DNA of 64,000 bases, taken from NCBI GenBank assembly GCA_037015955.1, contig CP143548.1:2908001-2972000 (forward strand). The letters are read 5' to 3'. The DNA comes from Lachnospiraceae bacterium JLR.KK008 (GTDB lineage Bacteria > Bacillota > Clostridia > Lachnospirales > Lachnospiraceae). Below, piece by piece: positions 45,178 to 55,496 of this stretch. Below the pieces are notes generated by a model. That model made no database searches and had not been told where the DNA came from. It saw nothing but the letters and a program-made list of their open reading frames with translations. Position 1 is the first letter of the stretch. Each line of letters starts with the position of its first letter. Both the position numbers and the translations under genes were made by a program.

Positions 45178-46086
45178 CTATAACTTTTTCAGGAAGTTAC
45201 CGCTGATATTGACCCCCTCATTTGCCACGATAAAGGCATGGGGGTCATGTTTTTTTATAATGTATCTCAAATGCGCCAGCTCATATTTAGACAGCAGAAT
45301 ATAGAGAACCTGCTTGTCCTCCTCCGTATAGGCCCCCTTAGCACTCCATCTCGTCACGCCTCTCACCAGATGCCGCATGATGTCTTTTTCCATCTCCTCA
45401 TTTTTCTCGCTCGTCACGACCTTTACTTCCACATTAATGTTCTGCGAATGCAGCCTGTCTACCGCCATCGAATTGACCGCGGCATAGATCAGCGAATAGA
45501 TGACCGTCGGCACATCAAACAGAAACAGACAGATACCATATAAGATACCATTCACAATCAGGTTTAATTTACCGATGCTGAAATTTTTCTTCTTTTTGAT
45601 CAGCGCCAATCCCAAAATATCCATGCCACCGCCGGAGCACCCCATCCGCAGCGGAATCCCAATGCCTGCACCGCAGATAATCCCACCGATCAGACAGGAA
45701 GCCAGAATATCCTCCCCCATGATCGGTTCCGGCGGAATCGGGATCACTGACAAAAATAATGTCATTGCCGATACACAGATGATCGTCTTGACAAAAAAGC
45801 GTTTGCTGATACTGCGCACCGCGACCACAAACAATGGCACATTCAAAAGATAATAGATAACGCCGGCAATATCCACACTGCCAAATGACAGCCCGCAATA
45901 ACGCTGCAATACCGTACGGATCACCTGACAGAATCCCATCAGGCCGCCGCTGTACAGTCCTACCGGGACAACAAACAGATTCATCCCGATGGCATAGAGC
46001 AGAACCCCTGCGAGGCCTCCCAGAAGCAGCCTGCCCTGTGCCAGCAGGAACTGTCTGTCCGCTAACTTTTCTATATTTTTATTCAT
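45178..46086 (-). CDS. YitT-family membrane protein (DUF161/DUF2179)
   Basis: A 302-residue protein: about five or six membrane helices (30-200) with GLYSGGLMGFCQVIRT and the glycine-rich GCSGGGMDILGLALIKKK, followed by a cytosolic DUF2179 domain. Function unknown; this is a common Firmicute family. Confidence 0.88.
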   Translation of the reverse strand: MNKNIEKLADRQFLLAQGRLLLGGLAGVLLYAIGMNLFVVPVGLYSGGLMGFCQVIRTVLQRYCGLSFGSVDIAGVIYYLLNVPLFVVAVRSISKRFFVKTIICVSAMTLFLSVIPIPPEPIMGEDILASCLIGGIICGAGIGIPLRMGCSGGGMDILGLALIKKKKNFSIGKLNLIVNGILYGICLFLFDVPTVIYSLIYAAVNSMAVDRLHSQNINVEVKVVTSEKNEEMEKDIMRHLVRGVTRWSAKGAYTEEDKQVLYILLSKYELAHLRYIIKKHDPHAFIVANEGVNISGNFLKKL

Positions 46087-46276
46087 TGCATTTTTACCCT
46101 CCTGTAATCACTCCCGCGTCAGCAAAATCAAGCGCTCTCAAAACTGCCTGACTTTCCGTATATTATATCACATCACTTTCACGAATAACAGACAACGCCT
46201 GAAAATCGCACTCTATCCGTTCTGATGAATATCATAATTAATAAAATGACGAAAATTGAAATATAGGAGCGATTTC

Positions 46277-46831
46277 ATGTATCTCATCTCTTCTCTCCTT
46301 TTTGCATGTTCCGTCAACATTGACGCTTTCCTTGTAGGTATGTCCTATGGGATACGAAAAATACACATTACTTTTCTGCAAAACCTGATTATCAGCCTGA
46401 TCTCCCTTGCCGGCACTTTTTTCTCACTCTTTCTCGGAAGTCGGCTTCTGGTCTTTCTCCCTGATTTTCTCGCTGACTACATGGGCAGCGGTATTCTTCT
46501 CGCCCTGGGAATCTATTATATCATCAAGGCCTTCTCCGCGCCGGAGAACAGCCTCCACGCTGAAAGTCTGCGTACAACGCTTCCCATGAAAGAGGTGCTG
46601 CTGCTCGGGAGCGCCCTCTCTCTCAATAATATCGGCATTGGTATTGGTGTGGGCATTTCCGGTATTCTGCTGCTGCCCGCGGCAGTTATCACCTTCGTTA
46701 CATCCGCTCTTTTTTTGCTGACCGGTAACCATCTTGGAAACACTTCACTCTTACGCCTGTCAAGCTGCTATGCCGACCTGCTTTCCGGTGTGATGCTGCT
46801 CATACTGGCCATGTGCGGGTTTGTGATATGA
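46277..46831 (+). CDS. YtaF-like sporulation membrane protein
   Basis: A 184-residue MntP/YtaF-superfamily protein with about six membrane helices. The first repeat begins LLFACSVNIDAFLVGMSYGI and the second LLLGSALSLNNIGIGIGVGI; in MntP the matching positions carry the metal-binding acidic residues. AGGAGCG precedes ATG 46277. The family name reflects sporulation-linked members in Bacillus; a manganese exporter is the alternative. Confidence 0.78.
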   Translation: MYLISSLLFACSVNIDAFLVGMSYGIRKIHITFLQNLIISLISLAGTFFSLFLGSRLLVFLPDFLADYMGSGILLALGIYYIIKAFSAPENSLHAESLRTTLPMKEVLLLGSALSLNNIGIGIGVGISGILLLPAAVITFVTSALFLLTGNHLGNTSLLRLSSCYADLLSGVMLLILAMCGFVI

Positions 46832-46931
46832 CAGGATAATCTTTCCATGCCCGTATTTACCCCTTTACGTTTGTCATACCTGACGTTTCTATGGAGAGAT
46901 ACCCAACTGTGGACAGGTTACAAAACCACAA

Positions 46932-46969
46932 GCGCCCCAAATGATCGCTTCTCACATCATTTGGGACGC
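46932..46969. terminator. Hairpin between ytaF-like gene and flavodiiron protein
   Basis: A 14-bp stem with one mismatch (46932-46945 with 46956-46969) lies between convergent genes. Only a weak T tract follows on the minus strand (TTGTGGTTTTG). Confidence 0.65.
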
Positions 46970-46994
46970 CCGAACGCCTCACTGTTCTCTGATT

Positions 46995-48170
46995 TCACTC
47001 ATTCTTGTTTACGCTTCCGGCCAACACGCCTGCCAGTTCCTCCAACTGCGCCACATTCTCCGACTTCATCGCTGATTTGATCGTCACGACTGGCTCTGCG
47101 ACTGTAATTTCCTTCATCGTCTCCAGAAGCGCCCGCATTTCCTTCGCAGCACATGGTCCCCAGGAACCATTTTCAATCAAAGCGACCATCCTCTTCTGAT
47201 AATTCTTCGCCTTCAGATGACGCAGCAATGTCTCCATCGCCGGGAACAGGCCACTGTCATAAGAAACCGCCGCCAGTACAAGCCTGTCATAACAAAAGGC
47301 ATTGCTTACGGCCTCGTGGAGATCATCACGACAAAGGTCGCACATTGCCACTTCTTTTACACCGTTTTCCTGCAAAAGATCTCTCAGTTTCAACGCTGCA
47401 TCCCTAGTATGACCATAGATGGAAGCATAGGCAATAAAGACCCCTGCCTTTTCCGGTGCATAACTGCTCCAGATATTGTATTTGTCCATATAATAGCCGA
47501 GATTTTCTGTCAATACCGGCCCGTGCAAAGAACAGATCGCCGATATGGAAAGACCGGACAATTTTTTAAGCAATGCCTGCACCTGTACGCCGTACTTCCC
47601 ACATATATTGATATAATAGCGTCTCGCTTCCCGTGCCCACTCCTCGTCTGCATCCCGCGTGCCAAACTTTCCGAAAGCGTCCGCGCTGAACATGATCTGC
47701 TCGGACTGCTCATATGTTACAAGTACTTCCGGCCAGTGTACCATCGCTGCCGTATAAAACTGCAGAGTATGAGAACCAAGCGAAAGTGTATCACCCTCTT
47801 TGACCGTTTCCGTGCGCCCCTGCATGTCCCCGTCAAAAAACTGATCTAACATGCGCACTGCTATCGTGCTGGCCACAATCTTCATATCCGGAAATCTGTC
47901 TGCCAGTTCCCGGATACTGCCGCCATGATCCGGCTCCATATGCTGTACAATCAGATAATCCACCTTCCTGCCGTTCAGCGCCTGGTCAAGCTCGTGAAGC
48001 CACTGCCCGGTCACGTGCGCATCGACCGTGTCCATAACAGCCACTTTCTCATCCAATATCACATAGGAGTTATATGCCATTCCTTTTTCGATTTCATATT
48101 GTCCTTCAAAAAGTGTGATCTCTCTGTCGTCGATCCCTATATTTATAATTGATTCCGTTACTTTTTGCAT
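46995..48170 (-). CDS. Flavodiiron protein (FprA-type)
   Basis: A 391-residue A-type flavoprotein that reduces O2 to water or NO to N2O, protecting anaerobes. The metallo-beta-lactamase domain holds the diiron ligands: HMEPDHGG (His-x-Glu-x-Asp-His), His in AAMVHWPEV, Asp in FSADAFG and His in CSLHGPVL. The C-terminal flavodoxin domain shows IAYASIYGHTRDAAL. No rubredoxin domain is fused. Confidence 0.92.
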   Translation of the reverse strand: MQKVTESIINIGIDDREITLFEGQYEIEKGMAYNSYVILDEKVAVMDTVDAHVTGQWLHELDQALNGRKVDYLIVQHMEPDHGGSIRELADRFPDMKIVASTIAVRMLDQFFDGDMQGRTETVKEGDTLSLGSHTLQFYTAAMVHWPEVLVTYEQSEQIMFSADAFGKFGTRDADEEWAREARRYYINICGKYGVQVQALLKKLSGLSISAICSLHGPVLTENLGYYMDKYNIWSSYAPEKAGVFIAYASIYGHTRDAALKLRDLLQENGVKEVAMCDLCRDDLHEAVSNAFCYDRLVLAAVSYDSGLFPAMETLLRHLKAKNYQKRMVALIENGSWGPCAAKEMRALLETMKEITVAEPVVTIKSAMKSENVAQLEELAGVLAGSVNKNE

Positions 48171-48259
48171 CAGCGTGATTCTCCTTCCATTCCCTTCTCT
48201 GATCTTTCGCGGCTATTATAGCATAAATAAGTATTCCCTACAATATGGCACAAAAATAA

Positions 48260-48298
48260 GTAAACCGCCTTGTTTCCTCACAGGAACAGACGGCTTAC
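48260..48298 (-). terminator. Terminator of the glycoside-hydrolase operon
   Basis: A long imperfect stem (GTAAaCCG… with …CGGcTTAC plus GTTTCC/GGAAC) lies 11 bp after the last gene stop. On the minus strand it is followed by TTATTTTTG. Confidence 0.8.
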
Positions 48299-48308
48299 CT
48301 CGTATCTA

Positions 48309-50162
48309 TTATTTTTCTTCCACTCTCTTCAGATAATAAAACCCATAACCGGGAATATTGACGCCACTGGCCTGACCGATCACAGAACCGGTAAGCATAT
48401 CTTTATAATCCCCGTCGGTCTCGTTAATCCATGCCGTCTTGTCATACTCGCTAAAGTTAAACAATCCGATAACTTTCTCCCCGCCATATGCCCGGCAGAT
48501 GCAGAGCACGCCCGGCTCCCAGGTCTCGACCGTCCATGTGGCAGCGTCTGTCACAAAGACACGCTCCCTCTTTCGTATCTCTTCCAGTTGGCCAAGCCTC
48601 TGGAACAACTGCCCCTGCACAGTCATCAGGTCGGTAATATTTTCCGCCAGCTTCCAGTTCATCGCACCACGGTGCAGGTATCTGGAATCCGCCTCCTTGG
48701 CAGGATCCTCCCTGTAGCTGTAATCATTGAGCTGTCCGATCTCATCTCCACTGTAAAGGACCGGAATCCCTGACTGCATAAACATATAAGCATGAAGCAT
48801 CACATCCATCTGTATGGCGCTTTTCATCATTGCCTCGTTGTGCTCGGACTGCGCCCGCTCAATGCCGCACATGGAAGCAGTCGTTCCGCAAAATCTCGCA
48901 TCGCCCGTCACCAGGTCCTCATTATAAAGTTCTCCCCGGCTGTTGCTGCTGCCCGTATAGCCACGGAAATAATCATTCAGATACTTTTTATGGGAGACCT
49001 CTCCGATCCCCTCTGTCATCAGAGTGCCATAATCCAGACCCCAGCCTATATCATCATGACACCGCAGATAATTGAGGAATACATAATCTTTCGGCAGAGA
49101 ATTTACAATATCCAACTGTTTTTTTAACAGACGTACGTCTCTCGCCGCCACCGTATGCCAGGTAGTCGCCATCGTCGTCACATTATACAGCATATGGCAT
49201 TCCGGTTTCTCGACCGTTCCGAAATAAGGCACTACTTTCTCCGGCTCCATCACGACCTCGCCCAGAAGCAGAATGCCCGGGCAGACAATCTCGCCGATCA
49301 TACGCATCATGCGGACGATCGTATGTACCTGCGGCAAGTTCCTGCACTGTGTCCCCAACTGTTTCCAAATATATGGCACAGCGTCAATACGGATGATGTC
49401 CACGCCCCGGTTAGCCAGATACAGGAAGTTGTACATCATCTCGTTGAACACCCGCGGATTGCGATAATTCAGATCCCACTGATAAGGATAGAAAGTCGTC
49501 ATCACATAATGCCCAATTTCCGGCAGCCAGGTGAAATTGCCCGGGGCAGTTGTCGGAAACACTTGCGGTACCGTCTCTTCATACCAGTTTGGGATCTGGT
49601 CATTATCATAGAAGAAATACCGGCTCATGTATTCCCCCTCACCCTGTCTGGCCCGCTTCGCCCATCTGTGATCCTCTGATGTGTGATTCATCACAAAATC
49701 CATGCAGACATTGATATTTTTTCGATGGCATTTCTCTGTCAGAGCCTCCAGATCTTCCATCGTCCCCAGCTTTTCCTGTACTTTCCGGAAATCAGCCACC
49801 GCATATCCACCGTCTGACCTTCCCTCTACCGTCTCCAGAAAAGGCATAAGGTGAATATAATTCACATTGCACTTCTCGATATAATCGAGCTTATCCTGGA
49901 CCCCTTTGATTGTACCGCCGAAATTGTCAATATAAAACATCATCCCCAACATATCATTGCTTTTATACCAGTTGGGATCTTCCTCTCTCTTCCTGTCTAA
50001 CGTATGCAGATCCTGATTTCTGTCCTCATAAAAACTGTGCATATTTTCACACAATTCCGCGAACATTCCATCATTATCATACAGCTCCATGTACAGCCAT
50101 TTTAATTCGTCAAAATGTCTGTCATATCGTTCTCTGTAAATTTTTTCCTGATTTTTTAACAT
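48309..50162 (-). CDS. Amylosucrase-like GH13 enzyme
   Basis: About 617 residues of the GH13_4 type. The nucleophile region is GVDIIRIDAVPYIWKQLGT, the acid/base Glu is in ILLLGEVVMEP, and the transition-state Asp is in YLRCHDDIGW; all three match amylosucrase as I recall it. It also has the family's N-terminal helical domain. Amylosucrase uses sucrose to build glucan, but some relatives hydrolyse sucrose or trehalose. Position after alpha-galactosidase suggests it takes sucrose released from raffinose. ATG 50162 is preferred (GGGGGCC upstream). Confidence 0.85.
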   Translation of the reverse strand: MLKNQEKIYRERYDRHFDELKWLYMELYDNDGMFAELCENMHSFYEDRNQDLHTLDRKREEDPNWYKSNDMLGMMFYIDNFGGTIKGVQDKLDYIEKCNVNYIHLMPFLETVEGRSDGGYAVADFRKVQEKLGTMEDLEALTEKCHRKNINVCMDFVMNHTSEDHRWAKRARQGEGEYMSRYFFYDNDQIPNWYEETVPQVFPTTAPGNFTWLPEIGHYVMTTFYPYQWDLNYRNPRVFNEMMYNFLYLANRGVDIIRIDAVPYIWKQLGTQCRNLPQVHTIVRMMRMIGEIVCPGILLLGEVVMEPEKVVPYFGTVEKPECHMLYNVTTMATTWHTVAARDVRLLKKQLDIVNSLPKDYVFLNYLRCHDDIGWGLDYGTLMTEGIGEVSHKKYLNDYFRGYTGSSNSRGELYNEDLVTGDARFCGTTASMCGIERAQSEHNEAMMKSAIQMDVMLHAYMFMQSGIPVLYSGDEIGQLNDYSYREDPAKEADSRYLHRGAMNWKLAENITDLMTVQGQLFQRLGQLEEIRKRERVFVTDAATWTVETWEPGVLCICRAYGGEKVIGLFNFSEYDKTAWINETDGDYKDMLTGSVIGQASGVNIPGYGFYYLKRVEEK

Positions 50163-50196
50163 AATATGGCCCCCATCAGACGTTTTTACCATTATA

Positions 50197-52386
50197 TTAC
50201 AATTTCTCTATCAAGGCAAACCAGGAATCATATTCGCACTCCGGTATGGGCAATACCACGCCTGCCGCCATAAGCGCATCTCCCGTATACTCCGCATCAC
50301 CAAGCCTGTAGACAGCTTCCGCCTCAAGCCCCTTCAGTTTTACACGCAGAGGCTTTGGATTTCCATGCAGATCTGTAAAGATCACGCTCAGGGAAACTTT
50401 TGACTTGTCTTTTGACACATAACTCCAAGCGGTAAAATCATGATTTTCATAAGGCGAAGACAAACGGTAATAGTCGCCGCTCTGGAACAGCCCATGATGT
50501 TTTCTGTAAAAATCAGCCTGCTCCTTTGCTTCTTCCAGCTCTTCCGCAGACAGATGATTCAGGTCAAGCTCATATCCAAATGCCCCCTGCATCGCACAGA
50601 TACCACGAGTCTTAAAAGGCGTGATTCTGCCATTTTGATGATTCGGGCAGACGGACACATGAGCCGCCACGGCCGACATCGGATAGCCGAAAGAAGTTCC
50701 ATAATGAATGCGGAGCCGTTCGATAGCATCCGTGTTGTCACTGCACCAGATCTGCGGCGTATAATACAGCATCCCTGCATCAAACCGTCCGCCTCCGCCA
50801 CAGCAGCCCTCCAGCAATACATCCGGATAGCGCTGCGTCACATACTCCAATAACTCATACAACCCTAATACATAGCGGTATCTCACTGCGCCCTGACTTA
50901 GCGACGGCGCATAACCGCTGAAAACATTTTCCAGACTTCTGTTCACGTCCCATTTCATATAGCTGATGTCTGCCGACTGCAGGACAGTGTCGATGGCATC
51001 CCGCAGATATGCGATCACATCTCTTCTGGACAGATCAAGCACCAGTTGATTTCTGGAGCGTACCGGGTCTCTGTCAGGAATGACCATCACCCAGTCTGGA
51101 TGATTGCGGTACAGCTCACTGTCCTCCGAAACCATCTCAAACTCTACCCAGATGCCGAACATAAGCCCCAGCTTCCTGACCTCGTCCACCAGTTCCTTCA
51201 GAGAACAGCCGAGTTTACGTTCGTTGACCTGCCAGTCCCCAAGGCCGGAATTGTCATCATCCCGTTTCCCAAACCAGCCGTCATCCAGCACAAGCATGTC
51301 AAGCCCGATAGCCCGTGCCTGTCTGGCAATCTCCAAAAGTTTCTCTCCGTTAAATTCAAAATAAGTCGCTTCCCAGTTGTTTACAAGAATCGGACGTCTT
51401 TTATTTTTCCAGCTGCTCCTGATCAGGCTCGTCTCATACGCATCGGTAATATCGTGCGACAGATCGGTCAGCCCTCTGTCTGTGAAGCAAAGAACAGCCT
51501 CCGGTGTGATGAAAGATTCTCCCTGTTCGAGAATCCATTCAAACTCGTCATCGTCGATACCACCTGCGATGCGCACCTGATCCAGCTGATCAACTTCTGT
51601 CTGAATGCGGAAACCACCGCTGTACAGCAGAGAGATGCCATAGCATTTCCCGTAGTCCTCTGTCGCATCTTTATCACAGAGGATCACAAAAGGATTGTGC
51701 TGATGGCTGGACATCCCCCGCATACTCGATACTTCCGAGATGCCGTGCATCAGTTTGGTCCGCTCAAATTGTCTTTCCCATTGATGCTTGCCATAAAAAT
51801 GAATCAGTTCTTTATCATTTTCCAAAAAATCCAGTGCGAAGCTCATGGCGCGGTGAATATGCAGCGGTGCTTTTCCTCTGTTATAGATAACCGCCGTGCG
51901 TGTGATCACATTGGCTTTCTCCAACACTCCATAGAGCAATGTAACATAGATCTCTTCATATAAATCTTTGAGGACGACCTCCAATGTCTCCGCACTGTCT
52001 TCTTGTGCCTCAAACATTGCCGGCAATCCCTGTAGTCCATATTTCCCCTTAGTTATCTTATGTGAGTGATAACGAAGATCCAGTGCGGGAACCTGTCCGG
52101 ATATTCCGGCTTTCAATGCCTTGATCCGATAATCTCCGTTCCCATGCACCGGATATTCCAGAGGGTAACAATCCATAGAATACGTTCTCTCGTCTCCTGC
52201 CTCTGCCGGCTGACCGGAAAAACCATGGTCAGCCGGAACGATCAGATACGAAAAATCGGTTCCCTGGGCACGGACACCAAAATACGTATGCAGCAAATTT
52301 CGGTATTTGTCTACTTTCATTTGGTATGTGCTCTTTGTGGTATGCAGCGTAAATATCTTGTCTTTCTCATTAATACTGATTGCCAT
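50197..52386 (-). CDS. Alpha-galactosidase, GH36
   Basis: A 729-residue intracellular enzyme (no signal peptide) that removes alpha-1,6-galactose from raffinose, stachyose or melibiose. The beta-sandwich N-terminus is followed by the barrel with VLDDGWFGKRDDD, nucleophile Asp in MKWDVNRS, LLEGCCGGGGRFD and acid/base Asp in WCSDNTDAIERL. It follows the permease genes by 67 bp and precedes the amylosucrase-like gene by 34 bp. Confidence 0.94.
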   Translation of the reverse strand: MAISINEKDKIFTLHTTKSTYQMKVDKYRNLLHTYFGVRAQGTDFSYLIVPADHGFSGQPAEAGDERTYSMDCYPLEYPVHGNGDYRIKALKAGISGQVPALDLRYHSHKITKGKYGLQGLPAMFEAQEDSAETLEVVLKDLYEEIYVTLLYGVLEKANVITRTAVIYNRGKAPLHIHRAMSFALDFLENDKELIHFYGKHQWERQFERTKLMHGISEVSSMRGMSSHQHNPFVILCDKDATEDYGKCYGISLLYSGGFRIQTEVDQLDQVRIAGGIDDDEFEWILEQGESFITPEAVLCFTDRGLTDLSHDITDAYETSLIRSSWKNKRRPILVNNWEATYFEFNGEKLLEIARQARAIGLDMLVLDDGWFGKRDDDNSGLGDWQVNERKLGCSLKELVDEVRKLGLMFGIWVEFEMVSEDSELYRNHPDWVMVIPDRDPVRSRNQLVLDLSRRDVIAYLRDAIDTVLQSADISYMKWDVNRSLENVFSGYAPSLSQGAVRYRYVLGLYELLEYVTQRYPDVLLEGCCGGGGRFDAGMLYYTPQIWCSDNTDAIERLRIHYGTSFGYPMSAVAAHVSVCPNHQNGRITPFKTRGICAMQGAFGYELDLNHLSAEELEEAKEQADFYRKHHGLFQSGDYYRLSSPYENHDFTAWSYVSKDKSKVSLSVIFTDLHGNPKPLRVKLKGLEAEAVYRLGDAEYTGDALMAAGVVLPIPECEYDSWFALIEKL

Positions 52387-52453
52387 ATGATTGCCCTCTC
52401 ACATATCAAATCTGTTCTGTCTTTCAATCATTCTTACTGTCTTAATAATATTA

Positions 52454-53305
52454 CTATTTTACGGCTCCGTTTACAACACCGTTCAAGATCTGTTTCTGGC
52501 AGATAATATAGAATAAAAGGATCGGAATCAATGCCAACAGGTAAGAAGCGAATGCCAGGTTATAGTTTGTACCAAACTGTGTCTGGAAATTCAGCTGTGC
52601 CAGCGGCAGCGTATTTTTTCCGGTACCGGACATAATGACAAGCGGTGTCATAACATCGTTCCATGTGCTCATAGCCGTCAGTACCGCAACGGTTGCGTGC
52701 ATCGGCTTCATGATCGGGAATACGATCGACCAGTATGTCCGCCAGGTGGAAGCGCCGTCCACACGCGCCGCCTCTTCCAGGGCGATCGGAATATTCGTCA
52801 AATACCCTTTGTAGAGCATCATGTTCAATGGCATGTAAAATACGACATACAGCAGGATAACCCCCAGTCTGTTGGCGATGCCCATCTGCGCCGTCTGTTT
52901 TACTAGAGGCATCATCAAAATTGCAAAAGGAACAAACATACCGCTCACGATATACAGATAGATTACATTGTAAGTCTTGCTTCTGATCATGCTGCGACCG
53001 ATCGCATAGCCTGCCAGACCATGAATGACAATCGCGATTACCACCGTTGCCATTGTCAGCAGAAGGCTGTTACCAAGCGAATTCCAGAAATCAGTCACAC
53101 GCATTGCCTCCGAAAAGTTCGCGAAACTCCACTGTGCCGGAAATGCAAGCGCTCCGGCAATATCGTTTGTCATTTCCGTAGGCTGCTTGAAAGCGATGAT
53201 TACAGCCATATATAAAGGAAAGAATATCGTAATGCATCCGAGAATCAGCAAAATAGTAACCGGCCAATTTACGGCTGCTGTCTGTTTATTATGCTTTTTC
53301 ATCAC
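52454..53305 (-). CDS. Carbohydrate ABC transporter permease (MalG/MsmG type)
   Basis: A 283-residue permease with six helices and the EAA-type loop EEAARVDGASTWRTYWSIVF (about 177-196) that docks the ATPase. It overlaps the partner permease gene by four bases, so the two subunits are coupled. Confidence 0.92.
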   Translation of the reverse strand: MMKKHNKQTAAVNWPVTILLILGCITIFFPLYMAVIIAFKQPTEMTNDIAGALAFPAQWSFANFSEAMRVTDFWNSLGNSLLLTMATVVIAIVIHGLAGYAIGRSMIRSKTYNVIYLYIVSGMFVPFAILMMPLVKQTAQMGIANRLGVILLYVVFYMPLNMMLYKGYLTNIPIALEEAARVDGASTWRTYWSIVFPIMKPMHATVAVLTAMSTWNDVMTPLVIMSGTGKNTLPLAQLNFQTQFGTNYNLAFASYLLALIPILLFYIICQKQILNGVVNGAVK

Positions 53306-54183
53306 AGCTGTTCCTCCTTCTTACCAGTAGCTGTCATCTGAATGACAGAGATTGCAACGATCACGACAAAGAATACAAAGGCATTCGCACTCTGGAATCC
53401 GAACTGTCCGCCGCTCATACCGTTATTGTAGATCAGGTAGGAGATCGACTCCGTACTCTGGGAAGGACCACCCTTTGTGAGAGCCATGACCTGATCGAAT
53501 ACCATCAGGAAGTTCTTCATGCACAGTACCATGTTGATACTGAAAAATGGGATGATCAGCGGGAATGTAAGGCTCTTAAACTGTTTCCAGCCTGTTACGC
53601 CGTCGATGGCACCCGCCTCGTATACATCCTCCGGAACTGTCTGCAAACCGGAAATATAAATGATCGTGTTCATAGCGATTGCCTGCCAGCATCCAACGAC
53701 AACAATCGCGATCCATGCCTTATCTGTACTGGAAAGCATACTGCTGCTGATCGCTTCGATCCCCATGCTCTGTCCGATAACCGGAAGCACATATGTAAAG
53801 AAGAAACTGAAGATATAGCCAATGACAAGCCCCCCCAGCACGTTTGGAATGAAGTAGACGCCGCGCATTACGCTCTTTCCCTTGATCTTGCCATTCAGTC
53901 CCAGTGCAAGCAGCAAACTGATAATATTGGTGATGATGGTACCCACTACGGCATACTTAAATGTGAACAGATAGGATTTGCCGACTCTGGCGTCTCCTAC
54001 AAGGTCTGCATAGTTTCTCATACCTACCCACTCATAGGAACCATAACCCTTGAAATTTGTAAAGCTGTACATAAACCCTTTGATCAGCGGCAGCGTATTA
54101 AAGCAGAAGAACAGCGCCACTGCTACGATCGTAATGATCATAAATGTTCTTTTTCTGTCTTGTGCACCTTTTGAAATCATCAA
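53302..54183 (-). CDS. Carbohydrate ABC transporter permease (MalF/MsmF type)
   Basis: A 293-residue permease with six helices and the EAA loop (EDVYEAGAIDGVTGWKQF). It overlaps both neighbours by four bases. No ATPase gene is present, so a shared MsmX/MsmK-type ATPase encoded elsewhere is expected. Confidence 0.92.
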   Translation of the reverse strand: MMISKGAQDRKRTFMIITIVAVALFFCFNTLPLIKGFMYSFTNFKGYGSYEWVGMRNYADLVGDARVGKSYLFTFKYAVVGTIITNIISLLLALGLNGKIKGKSVMRGVYFIPNVLGGLVIGYIFSFFFTYVLPVIGQSMGIEAISSSMLSSTDKAWIAIVVVGCWQAIAMNTIIYISGLQTVPEDVYEAGAIDGVTGWKQFKSLTFPLIIPFFSINMVLCMKNFLMVFDQVMALTKGGPSQSTESISYLIYNNGMSGGQFGFQSANAFVFFVVIVAISVIQMTATGKKEEQL

Positions 54184-55496
54184 TCCTCGCTCCCTTCTGT
54201 CATCTTTTCCGGATGTTCGCTGTAGAATTTCTGCACTTTTGCGATCAGGTCTCTGTTATATCTCGCCCATTCCGCATCAAATTTCTGCAAAAATGTATCT
54301 ACGCTGCTATCACTCTCATCCATCAAAAACGTCTGGATCATAGCGTCTACCGCCATTTCAGCCGGATAATGATGATCCTGATAGTCTGCCATACGGTCGT
54401 TTTCAATATATTCTTTCATGCCATCAAGCATAGGCGGAAGTACGAAATCGCCCTTCTTACACGGCACCGCGCTTTGATCGTCCAGATAGATCTGAATATT
54501 TTCATCCTCATACAGGAAGTCCAATACTTCATAGACCGCTTCTATATTTTCACAGCCTGCCATCACTGACCACTGAAGATCGTTACCGGAGTTGAGAAGA
54601 TTCTCTTCCGGATTATTGCTGCCCGGGAATACAAAAGAGTCGATATTGATATCCGGATTGACAGATTTGATCTGCGGAACGGCATAGCTGCCGATCACAT
54701 ACATCGCGGATTCCCCTCTTGCGAATGCGGTACATGCGTCATTATAGCTGTAGGCAAACGGATCACTCTGTGCATACGGAAGCAGGGATTTCGTAATCTC
54801 CGCTACCGGACGGTAAGCATCCGCAAACTTTGCCTTACCGGAATTGACCTGGGAACAGGTATCTGACGGCGCTACGTCAACGCAGATCGCATTCCAGGGT
54901 GCCAGACACGTCCATGTATCCTTGAATCCGAAATACAACGGCTGGATTCCTGCTGCCTGAATATCGCTGCACAGTTGATAAAATTCATCCAGTGTTGTCG
55001 GAATCGTCCATCCATGTTCATCAAAAATATCCTTATTATAGAGTACACCGGCCGCATTTGCCATATAAGGTACCGCATATACTCCGTCGTACGGAATAAA
55101 CTCCAGCTCCTTGGCCGTTCTCAAATATGACTCCTTAATATCTTTCAATCCTTCATAGTCCGATATATCCATTAACATATCCGAGTCCAAAAAGTTAGAA
55201 TAGTTAATGTCTCCGCCGATACCGATAATATCCGGATAGTCCTCTCTGATAAATCTGGTCTTAATGATCGTCATTGCATCATTCGGAGAATCGATCACCA
55301 GCTCAATATCATCGTGTGTCGCGTTGAACTTCTCCTCCAGTTGTTCAAATGCCTTGACAGCCTCCGGTTTGTACTGCACGATCTCCACCCTTACTTTCCC
55401 GTCAGCATTTTCGGCGCCGCATCCTGACAGTGCAGCCGACGCCGCTATGACGGCGGACATGCACAGTACCGCAGATGTCTTCCATCGTCTTTTCAT
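54180..55496 (-). CDS. Sugar ABC transporter substrate-binding lipoprotein
   Basis: A 438-residue family-1 extracellular solute-binding protein. Signal peptide with lipobox ALSGCG (Cys26). The body includes PDIIGIGGDINYSNFLDSDM, ANAAGVLYNKDIFDEHGW and ARGESAMYVIGSYA, typical of oligosaccharide binders. The four-base overlap with the upstream glucosidase gene indicates coupling. Ligand is inferred from the neighbours: an alpha-galactoside or isomalto-oligosaccharide. Confidence 0.9.
   Translation of the reverse strand: MKRRWKTSAVLCMSAVIAASAALSGCGAENADGKVRVEIVQYKPEAVKAFEQLEEKFNATHDDIELVIDSPNDAMTIIKTRFIREDYPDIIGIGGDINYSNFLDSDMLMDISDYEGLKDIKESYLRTAKELEFIPYDGVYAVPYMANAAGVLYNKDIFDEHGWTIPTTLDEFYQLCSDIQAAGIQPLYFGFKDTWTCLAPWNAICVDVAPSDTCSQVNSGKAKFADAYRPVAEITKSLLPYAQSDPFAYSYNDACTAFARGESAMYVIGSYAVPQIKSVNPDINIDSFVFPGSNNPEENLLNSGNDLQWSVMAGCENIEAVYEVLDFLYEDENIQIYLDDQSAVPCKKGDFVLPPMLDGMKEYIENDRMADYQDHHYPAEMAVDAMIQTFLMDESDSSVDTFLQKFDAEWARYNRDLIAKVQKFYSEHPEKMTEGSED

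Noticed and set aside
46932-46969. Hairpin as a regulatory element of the flavodiiron gene
   Set aside because: It lies downstream of both convergent genes, so a terminator is the simpler reading.
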